Shown here one piece after another: positions 55,830 through 64,000 of a DNA stretch of 64,000 nucleotides; position 1 is the first letter of the stretch; each line of letters begins with the position of its first letter. The notes below the pieces were generated by a model. That model made no database searches. It saw only the letters and a program-made list of their open reading frames with translations, and had not been told where the DNA came from. Origin of the DNA: Symbiodinium natans (lineage: Eukaryota; Sar; Dinophyceae; Suessiales; Symbiodiniaceae); assembly GCA_905221605.1 (NCBI GenBank), contig CAJNDS010002796.1:1-64000 (forward strand). The letters are read 5' to 3'. Both the position numbers and the translations under genes were made by a program.

Positions 55830-57960
55830 ATATGGCAAAAGCATCTGCAGGTTAGGTTTGTGGTCGCAAGGACGGATTCGTTCACTGCAACTGCTTGCTG
55901 TTCAGTGAATGCGGCTGTGTCATTAGCGATATAAGGATGACCTTGGGAATGGAAGCTGGGAACGAGCAACTGCACAATGGAGAACTTCGCATTTAAGCTG
56001 GTGAGGTGTGGTCGAGTCCTGGTAGAGGTAGGAACGAGATAGGGGCCTGCCGGGTTGGATTGGCTGAGGCTTGGAAGACATAGAAGGCCACTGGAGCGAC
56101 AGTGTGGAATGTACGAAAACCAAAAACCAACATCTTATAGATATGCTCCGAAATTGCAAAGAATGGGGCAGTAGACCTGCCCACTTCCAGTGCTTACACT
56201 CGTTGTAGCTCTGGGGCCTGGTGACAGAGAGAGGCAGAGCCCACTCCGTTCACCAGATGCCAAAACGAGGAGACAAGGCAGAGCTCAGCTGCCAATGACA
56301 AGCTGGTGCGTTGATCGGGACTGAAGATTGCTGCTGCAAATAGTAGCAGCTCCTTTACGCAACGCTTCCGTGCAATCTCACTCAAAGGCATCTGAAACCA
56401 AATTGCGCAGCGGTACCCCACCTGCAGCGAGGCAGGGATTGCAAGGCCAGCGACCATGCAGTTCGTGGTATCGAAGGCATTGACTGCATCCTTCACGTTC
56501 GGAATTGTTACCTCGACAGCCAGCAGCACAGAAGCAGGTGGCCACATACACCATCAAAGTGTTCAGCAACGCAGCAATCAGGCGACTGCCCTTAAGATGC
56601 GCGATGGCTTTATCACCGCGAAGATCAACAAACAGGGTGTCTATGCGTACTGTACAGGTGTAGCAAAATTTGCTTTGAGAAACACTGTAATAATCTGTAA
56701 TACTACCTGTGTTCTAGACTCTCCATGCAGTTCAAGATACAGAGAATGCGTTGGCCTGCGCCAAGGTGGAAATGTACACCCAGACTCTGCCCGAAGAAGA
56801 GGCCTGAGGGCAGGTGCATGAGCAGTGCGGTCACACGACATGCAAGTTTTCATATGCTGTTAGCTGTGCCGTTGCACACTTACGGAAGCTCAAGAAGCAC
56901 TGGAGTCACTGGAGGCTTCACTGCTGTTGCTTGCGCTGTTGCTTGCACTATCTTGCACTCAATTGCGCTTCGAGTCCGCCTCGAAGCTCAGACTCACGCC
57001 TGTGTCCAGTCCAGCTTCCCCAACCTAAGTGATCTCAGTGACATGAGAACTCAGAGAACTCAGAGCCAGCCTTCTGCCACTCTTTGCAATGCCCCCTCTT
57101 CGATGCACAGCGCACAGCCTGCAACCTCAAGATGTCCTGTAAAGACATAGTCTAAAGATGCAATTAACAACTAAAAAAATAAGTGAACAGTAGAGTTATG
57201 CAGATTAGATATTGTATCTATGGCAAACGCTTTTGATTGTCTGGCAGCCAGGGCCGGCGGGATGATGAAGCCGTTCGACACCGGCACCTGGAGACTCAGT
57301 TCGAGGTTGCAAAACCGAGTCTCGGCACATTCACCATACGTTCCCTTGGATGGCGCCCTAGGGCCCTATGTCCTGGAGCTTCGCCCGACGCTACCTTCTC
57401 AGCTTGTTGTTCATACTGGCCTCAAAGAAAATCGGATCGGACAGCATGCCGTCATTCTGGATTGCTTGATCTTCGGTGTACAAAATGAGAACGTACCTCG
57501 GAGACTCCAGCTTGTGTCACATCATCAAAAACAACACCAGCAACGCAGCCAGCAACCAGTAGAAAACAAGCAACGAAGCCCAAGCTTAAGATCCGCTACA
57601 ATATTTCGGACCCAAAACCTCTCGCTCGTGGTGTTTTCGCATTCTCTCAAATCATCCCTGTGCTGCGGACTTCCTTTGCCGGGTGGCTTCCTTGGAGCAG
57701 GCAGCAGGCTGCACCCGAAAAGCGTCAGCGTGTAGGTTGCCTGTGCACGCTAGCCATCAAACCCTCTCAAACGACGGGACATGTGTGCCATAAACCAGGC
57801 ATGGAATCACGCAGCGCTAAAAAACTGCCAAAACATAATGTCGCTGAGCAACAGCATCAAGAGCAGGGGCACCCAACTGCCGACAACCTGCAGGGCCCCA
57901 TGCCTGAGTGGACAAGCAAGAGGGCGAAAGCACATTTTGCACTCCCACTATAGCTACAGC
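55830..57960 (-). CDS. Multi-pass membrane protein, several exons
   Basis: Minus-strand exons in order: about 57895-57815 (VVGSWVPLLLMLLLSDIMFW then QFFSAA); about 57590-57500 (LGFVACFLLVAGCVAGVVFD then DVTQAGVSE before a GTACGT donor); about 57482-57395 (EDQAIQNDGMLSDPIFFEAS); about 56800-56706 (GLFFGQSLGVHFHLGAGQRI then LCILNCMESLEH before GTAGTA); about 56510-56420 (VTIPNVKDAVNAFDTTNCMV then AGLAIPASLQ); about 56400-56230 (RKRCVKELLLFAAAIFSPDQ); about 55852-55815 (MLLPYFASYRALQ). At least four hydrophobic helices with short loops point to a transporter or channel. I could not name the family. Confidence 0.5.
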
Positions 57961-58007
57961 AACGACTCGCGGCGAGCTTCGGGGGTGGTGGGGGGGGGGG
58001 GGGGGGG

Positions 58008-58610
58008 TGCCCTCTCCATCTGCCAGGCAACCAGTTGGGCTGTCTTTACAGCGTTGATGGTGAAGTTTGTACCTTGGTCTTCATGTCCCAGCAGCTTGAG
58101 TTTCGATTGTTATTCAAGCGATAGTTTGTATATGAGCCATGGGTTTGTATATATGGGCAACCATGGGCTTTTGAATGAAGTATTAGTTGCTCTGGTTTAG
58201 TTTATGCCGGTGATGCTTGTCTATGGCGATGACTATTTGTAGAATATTCTGGAGGTCTTCACCATTGAATCAAAATAACAAACAACATAATAACCAGTTG
58301 GTTGGCAGAAAAATGACCGTAAACAGTTCACATTGTCGGCAAGTTAAAATCATACACTAAAGACAACTATGGAGGAGTGAAAAGAGAACATAAAGAAAAC
58401 ATGCTGTGAAATACGTGGACGACAAGGTGGCAATCCGATGCCTGTGAAGACGATTGTGTTATTGTGTGATTTAGATTTCTGCAGATTCAGCAGCTTGCAC
58501 GCTCAAGGCCTCTTAATTCTTTAATCAGTGGTACGATTCTGGATGACTACGATCTAGCGTCAATGCTAAACATCCACCTGCACTGGCAAAATCCTGCAAA
58601 TGCAGGAGGA
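58008..58610. other. AT-rich spacer or intron, no gene seen
   Basis: Base composition is richer in A and T than the flanks, with many short stop-filled frames. No repeat unit or RNA gene was recognised. Confidence 0.4.
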
Positions 58611-58970
58611 CAAGTCAATAGTAATCATTTGACATAGGAAATATTATATCGAGAGAGAGTGTGACTGTGACGCTCTGTTGGCCTGTCTGATTAAAAGCCG
58701 GTTGCTCAATGACGTCGAGCTGTTCTCCGACTGATCTATTCTCGTTGGAGGTCTGAGGGGCTTCATGACAGTTCCTCCAGTCAAACCCCCCCTGCAATCA
58801 CGATTTCTGTGGGCTTGAAACTCGCAGGAAGCCACCATTTTCGCACTTGAAAAGTTTAAAACCCCTCCCATACCCCGCAGAGGAATCAAAAAGCGATTCC
58901 TCGCGTCCAGGCCCTTCCCCTCAGCCCTGCCGCGGGGCAATCACCATTTTGAATCCTTCAGGCCTTAAAA

Positions 58971-58996
58971 GGGTTTAGGGTTTAGGGTTTAGGGTT
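58971..58996 (+). repeat. Short telomere-type motif
   Basis: Three full TTTAGGG units and a TTAGGG-like end, in the same orientation as the large array 3.3 kb to the left. Confidence 0.8.
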
Positions 58997-59469
58997 ATCT
59001 GTGAGAATGTTTAGCTTGGGAAGGAAGCATGTAAGCCTTGATTTCGGAAAGTGTGTGCGGATATGCATCTCACCAACGAATATACCTCCTTTATGAACCC
59101 TTCCTGCATAGAGGAAGGAACGCAAAACAACCAGCAACTCACACAGACACAACCTCCTATCATCTAGCCAGCTCTTATCGGAAGGAGAGAGAATCATACT
59201 TTAATTATAACTTTGATTAGACTTGAGTTCGGAAGGCAAGTGCGCGCGAGCGTGTGTCAAACCAAGGGTTGCAAGTTAAACCGGTCCTTGGAGTGGGGGG
59301 GGGGTGGGAGGGGTTGTGGGGGGTGGAGGGGTGTCCCCTCCCCTGCTCTTTTTGTGTTTGGTCTTCCTGGTTTTATGCTCTTGGTCCCAAGCCCCAAGCA
59401 AACAACTGGCCCTGTAATATCTGGGGCACACGAGGCATGGGATGAGAATGGGCATTCGGTAGCTGCAAA

Positions 59470-60760
59470 TGCTGCAAAAGTCAGCTCCAGAAATAAACCG
59501 CCGAGTCCAAACCCTTCTCACCGGCGAAGCACTCGTAGCATCTTGAACTATTGCCCACACCAGGGCTTGCGGACGCCCTGTTGTGAAAGTGACCTCAGCC
59601 ACACAAACCCCATCAGAAGCTCAGTCCCCACGGCAATACCACGCCTACCACGCTCCTGATCCGCACAGGTTCGATGGGAGACCTGATATTATGCGCCGAG
59701 GGTCGTCCAAGCCCATCCCATGCGGACCTTTGGAGATATATGGCTCACCTCGCTCAGTGCACCACAAGTTGCTGCCAGATAGAAGTCGCAGCAACACCAG
59801 CACATCACAGAGACAGCTGGCACGACACACTGCCCATGCACATCCTTACTGCTTACACCCTGCTTACACTCCCATATCCGAGGCACCATCTGGCCATGCC
59901 CAATAATTCGAGAAGGGCGGCTCGACCAGCACGCCTGAAAAGATGGACGTTCTGAGAAATTCCCTTCCATCAGTACTACCTTACTACCAAGGCGAGCAAA
60001 AACGTCTGATTTTGGGGCGAATTGCCAACATACTACGAAGCTAGTTTACCATGCTGCTGCTGCATGCTGTTCATCAATGTACCTGAGGATAATTATAGCT
60101 GTCCGGTTGCTGTCCGGTTGCATGCAAGGCAAGAAGACGCTGCAGTGAAGCACAACTGATGCACGTCCATGCCAAGACTCCATTGGACACTCGTCCGTTG
60201 TCTCGGTGCCACTGATTCCACGATGGTGATCGGAACACCTCTCTTTTGGGGAGCTCTTTCAACTTGCACTTTCGGCCGTTACGACAGCCTGTCAGATCCT
60301 TGACAGCCTTTGTGCTGCCAGGAGGCTGCATCTGGATCTACCGCCACATCCCAGTATTCCTGCCAAGTGGATCTGGGCCCCAAACACCCAGCTCGGAAAT
60401 GACCTTCATTTCCAGTCGAGCCTCCCAAAACCAAGCTAACACAAAGGCTCCTCGCCGATGATGTAGACGAATAGGCGGTAGCGGACCTGCGGAACATTGA
60501 ACTCGAGAGGGGCCCAGCTGGTTGAGGTCTAGGCTGAAGGTTTCTGGATCGACTAAATCCTTGTGCACAGAGACTCGAGGGATAACGACGAAACGGCCGC
60601 TACAGCAGCGCTCCGATGGAGTTCGCTTCGGCGACAAGATTGAACAAGGTCGATGTACATATGGGACAATGCATGAACTGATGTTTATGCTTTCGGGAGC
60701 TACAGCCCAAGCTGCCAGATCTGCCAAGTTGCGCCAGGTGTCAAGCCACAGTTGAGGAAC
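59470..60760 (-). CDS. Exon candidates, beta-rich
   Basis: Pieces near 60590-60500 (VHKDLVDPETFSLDLNQLGP), 60505-60450 (FNVPQVRYRLFVYIIGEEP), 59770-59660 (EPYISKGPHGMGLDDPRRII then SGLPSNLCG) and 59600-59470 (EVTFTTGRPQALVWAIVQDA). The last is a strand-rich stretch like those of the FN3-type gene. The first two overlap in different frames, so at most one end of each is right. Minus strand throughout. Confidence 0.35.
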
Positions 60761-61199
60761 TCCCAGGTGTAGTCTGAGCATTCGCTGAATCTAGAGGTGC
60801 GATTGTGTCGCTTCATTCTATTGGTGCACGAGACATCACATTCAGAATTCTGTTTCAGCAGCAACCAATCATGAGCAGCAAACAATCTTCAGTCCCTTGC
60901 ACCCCCTCCAGGTTTGATATGCTGCAGACCATAGCGGGCCTGCATTGGCTGTGATGGGAACGGCGCTGTAGTAGCAGAACAGGTTCGATCCAACCCTGCA
61001 TGCAAGGGAAGATGATCGGCACAATTCAGGTGTGAGACACGACAAGAACGTGAACTCTCTGGATCTTGCCCACTTCGCTCATGATCTTGCATGCGCATAT
61101 GCTCAGGGTCATGATGCATGCACAAGGTCCTAACCCGATGCGAATCGAACTCATGGTCTGGCAGCATCTAACAAGAAGCTAGTGAGCAACGTCGTGTCT

Positions 61200-61912
61200 C
61201 AAGTCGTGTTGGCGAGTCTGATGTCTTAGTCCAGCCAAGGAGCATGTCAACAAAGAACATGATGTCCTTGAGGGCGCTTTGCCCAACAGTACAGAGCGCT
61301 ACACAAGGCAGTTCTGCCCAGCCAGAGTCGTTTGGCTGGGAGGAGTACAAAATGGCATCCAAAGGCATAGCACCCGAATCAGCGACAACCTGTGCTGCTC
61401 AGCTGAGAAAGCTTGCTTCCGTTAAGAGTCGTAAATCTCGATGCTCCGCCTGTCCGCATGGTTGCCGTTGGAGTTGTTGACCTGAAGCAGAAACGGAATC
61501 GCGCTTCCATGCTTTCCTCTTTGAAAGCTCATGGCCGCTTTCGATCCTTCTTGGTGGGCCGCGGCGGCCACTCAGCAATCTGTGGCAAACTGAGTACACT
61601 GAGTGCACTCACTCTCTTGCGAAATCTGAGCAAAACACGCCAGCCCGGGTAAGCCAGGAGGACTCTGCCATGAGACCAGCCCAAGCGTAGCCCGTCCTGC
61701 ACAACTAACTTGATTTGCGAATGTGTGCTGACTCCAAGAATCTGCAGAGAGTCGTAGAGTTGACATCCCCGTTCTGAGACCCTTCCCTCTGTCCTTCTCG
61801 GTTGGAAGAAGATCTTTGCCCCCCGGATCGTTTCGGGCTCCACAAGATACGGCCGGGTCAAGAATTCGTTGCTCAACTCTGCAGAACCTTCAGGGAGGTC
61901 GTGGGAGGTCAC
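61200..61912 (-). CDS. Ankyrin-like exons
   Basis: About 61840-61700 reads KIFFQPRRTEGRVSERGCQL then YDSLQILGVSTHSQIKLVVQ, whose last part resembles the end of a ubiquitin-like fold. About 61480-61425 reads VNNSNGNHADRRSIEIYDS. About 61400-61200 reads VADSGAMPLDAILYSSQPND then CVALCTVGQSALKDIMFFVD and MLLG. The last recalls a divergent ankyrin repeat (small-x-x-Pro-Leu-Asp, then a long helix). Minus strand. Confidence 0.4.
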
Positions 61913-61939
61913 ACGCCGTGCAGTGCAGCAATCTCGAGC

Positions 61940-61995
61940 TATACAAAATTATATATATGTATATGTTTGCATATACAGTCATATGCATATGCCGA
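61940..61995. repeat. TA-rich patch
   Basis: Runs of TATATG and CATATG, partly self-complementary, in a presumed intron. Confidence 0.7.
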
Positions 61996-62049
61996 CTCCT
62001 GCACTGGACTTTATGCAGCTTGCGACTCCTGCTCGAACGACGATGACTA

Positions 62050-62625
62050 GGACCAGAGGGTTCATTTCGTGTGGCAAGGCTGCCTGGCACAATGATGCCC
62101 ATGGTTTCCATGATGCCGTCATTCTGACCCAATGTGTCCTGCCCACATCAACAGACAAGCACAGCGCACTCTTGAACCACGAACGTGCCGCTCTCTTCAA
62201 CATCCTTTTGCAGAGAATGACAAAAGTCAAAGTCGAATCACCAGCACTTCGCAGATCTTTGGCGTGTGTCCTCCAGATAGATGAAGACCCTGTACGTTGT
62301 AGGACCTCGCTCAAAGTAGCAGAAGAGGAACTCCTGCAAGGGTCTGGTGGGAGGCTTTGGTACACCGCCCATGCGGTCATTTTGGAAGAAGGCAACCCCC
62401 AACTCAAGAGAAGACACTCAAGCACCGCAACATGGCGCAGAGACTTGAACAGAGCACCACGAAATAAGGCAGGACAATTGTGCAATAGACACGAGCTGGC
62501 TCATGATCTTACACGTCTTACACCTTCCAGCCCCGCATGGCACAGTTGCAGCAAGACATTGGTGAAGCGCTCCTCTGTGTTGTCGACGCCTCCGGTGACG
62601 AACTTCCCTTGCCTACGGCAGTCGG
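62050..62625 (-). CDS. Three exons of an unassigned protein
   Basis: About 62618-62528 reads GKFVTGGVDNTEERFTNVLL then QLCHAGLEG before a GTGTAAG donor. About 62432-62270 reads SLELGVAFFQNDRMGGVPKP, then EFLFCYFERGPTTYRVFIYL and EDTRQRSAKCW. About 62130-62060 reads GQNDGIMETMGIIVPGSLAT. All are minus strand and well composed. The middle exon has a strand pair (CYFERGPTTYRVFIYLED) like a beta hairpin. The 353-codon plus frame over this region is a shadow. Confidence 0.5.
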
Positions 62626-62655
62626 CTGCTGGCTGCCCATATTGCCTCACAGCTC

Positions 62656-62950
62656 AGAGGAAATTGCCAAACAAGTTCTCTTCAACCAATGCAGTTCGAG
62701 GTTTCCCGGACAACTCTTCAGGGAGCAGTCTGCTCAAGAGGTTCAGGTTGTCACCTACCCTCCGCAGCTTTCGCATGTATTGTTGCAGACATGCGGTCCC
62801 CAAGACGATGCGCATGAACCGGGCTGACCAAAACATTTTGCCAAGCCGCATGCTTTTGATGCTCCAGACTGTCACGAAGCCTTTGGGCAGGAACTCTGAC
62901 CAATCACACCGATGCAGCTCGTGCCGCTGATACTCAGAACGCGTTCTCGC
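62656..62950 (-). CDS. Long exon of an unassigned protein
   Basis: About 95 codons on the minus strand: EYQRHELHRCDWSEFLPKGF, VTVWSIKSMRLGKMFWSARF, MRIVLGTACLQQYMRKLRRV and GDNLNLLSRLLPEELSGKPR. Basic helices predominate. It may be the 5'-most clear exon of the minus-strand cluster in this window. Start codon and promoter are not identifiable. Confidence 0.5.
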
Positions 62951-63049
62951 ACATGCCGCTGTGTGCGTCCAGCAATGCATCGTCGACTGCGACACCGCCT
63001 GGAAACCTCTAAGACTCCACGGGGCAATTCCAAGGATTCCTAGCCAGGG

Positions 63050-63850
63050 CCTAGCTTTGAACACTGCATCTCAGGCACCCTCGTCGGCGTTGTCTGCGAC
63101 AACAGCCCAGAAGTTGCCGTTGACTTCCTTGGACGCCAGCAGATTTCAGTTGTGGAGTCAACGCGGGGTCCGTGGTTCTGTAGTGGGTCGGAACACAAAC
63201 AGCCAACATCCCCCCTCTCAGGAGGAGACTCCCTTCCCAGCAGTGTTCGGGGAAACTCGTCCAGACATCGTTGAAGATGCGTCTAGAAAGAGTCACACGT
63301 CTTCATTCGATGTGTTACATGATAATACTAGCATTTCCGGGCTTTCTGGACGCACTTCAGCCCGCCGACGCTTCAGACCCCCCAATCCTGGACAGTGCAC
63401 CTCGGGGCCGAGAAAGGAGCACACCGAAGACCAAGACCCCGCACAAGTCAACAGCTGAATGTGCAGAGGAAAGCGTCCGGAGTAAACTTGAAGTAAAAAA
63501 CGTTCGTCGTCATGGTTTGGATGATTCGAGGCCTCAGAATCCAGTTGATTCTGGATACAAGTCGAGGGATACACTTGAGCATGTCCGCCGTTGGCTCCAG
63601 CAACACCCGTGTAGGATCGTGTAGGCATGCTTGTGGTGCAGCGCTTACTGCAGCTACAGCTGGCAAAACTATCGATTGGAGAAGTAGAAACGCCTCATAT
63701 AGCTAGCATTGCAGCAGGCTTGAACGGTCCCTATCACGCAATGCGAACGCACTCGCACCGCACATCTTCTGCACCAAAGCAAGATTACGGCTATGGTCGC
63801 AGCAACATGAGCCTCGTGATGAGGCACAAGTATGCACACTGCACCAAGGC
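63050..63850 (+). CDS. Start of a plus-strand gene, disordered protein
   Basis: Here the good frames change strand. About 63070-63330 reads SSALSATTAQKLPLTSLDAS and RGVRGSVVGRNTNSQHPPSQ; about 63357-63490 reads ADASDPPILDSAPRGRERST and ECAEESVRSKLE before a GTAAAA donor, or reads on to RDTLEHVRRWLQQHPCRIV; about 63720-63850 reads NGPYHAMRTHSHRTSSAPKQ then DYGYGRSNMSLVMRHKY. All are Ser/Pro/Arg-rich, typical of a disordered N-terminal region. The gene runs off the right edge. Confidence 0.4.
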
Positions 63851-64000
63851 TTGAACTTCACGACGAACTGGTTGGAAGAGTTGTACCAGACCAGGACTGG
63901 ACCTGTTCACGGAGATCTCGGCGAAAAAGTGCAATCTACTACTCGTAGTACTACCACGTGCATGTGCTCAACGCTTTCCAAGCTTTGGAGTGCCTGACCC

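Noticed and set aside
57440-62125. Shared 11-mer GCCGTCATTCT at about 19372, 57447 and 62115
   Set aside because: Two of the three code for a similar short peptide, but flanks do not align, so I treat it as coincidence rather than a repeat.
61869-62930. 353-codon plus-strand open frame
   Set aside because: Composition is irregular and it overlies four better minus-strand exons with splice sites. Treated as a shadow.
1-64000. CRISPR arrays, bacterial operons, rRNA genes
   Set aside because: No spaced direct repeats of the right size, no Shine-Dalgarno-led frames and no rRNA-like conserved words were seen; the exon-intron structure is eukaryotic.

Overview
The window looks like nuclear DNA of a dinoflagellate, probably Symbiodiniaceae-like. 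This is an inference from style, not from a marker gene. No frame carries a complete protein. Protein-like stretches come in pieces of about 15 to 60 codons. Several of them join in correct reading phase only if short introns (60 to 225 nt) are removed, with AG acceptors often followed by G, and with GC or GA as well as GT at the 5' splice site. Interstitial TTTAGGG repeats, G or C homopolymers and long microsatellites fit the same picture. Exon ends below are read by eye. Where a splice site is not stated, the ends are approximate.

Almost all convincing exons lie on the minus strand, from about 63.05 kb to the left edge. Only the last kilobase carries good plus-strand exons, so the window holds one long unidirectional cluster and the start of a divergent neighbour. 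Transcription of the cluster runs right to left.

Right to left: 63.86-62.96 kb plus-strand disordered protein; 63.06-59.3 kb minus exons, one ankyrin-like; 58.0-55.7 kb multi-pass membrane protein; 55.70-55.37 kb telomere-type array; 55.4-54.4 kb unassigned exons; 54.36-52.57 kb pyrimidine-rich low-complexity tract; 52.1-37.5 kb many beta-rich exons, including fibronectin type III-like and Ig-like pieces; 36.8-32.3 kb unassigned exons with one plus-strand PPR-like frame; 31.6-28.4 kb ankyrin-repeat protein; 27.0-25.8 kb long coiled-coil and Sfi1-like exon; 25.25-22.1 kb membrane protein with voltage-sensor-like helices; 22.0-13.5 kb helical and coiled-coil exons; 12.0-10.2 kb and 1.0-0.1 kb coiled-coil exons; 9.8-2.1 kb mixed exons including a split WW domain.

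Several recognisable pieces (WW/CEP164-like, Sfi1-like, coiled coils) are of kinds found in centriole or flagellar-base proteins. The channel, FN3 and ankyrin pieces fit membrane signalling and surface proteins. No operon logic applies, and gene boundaries within the cluster could not be fixed without transcripts.
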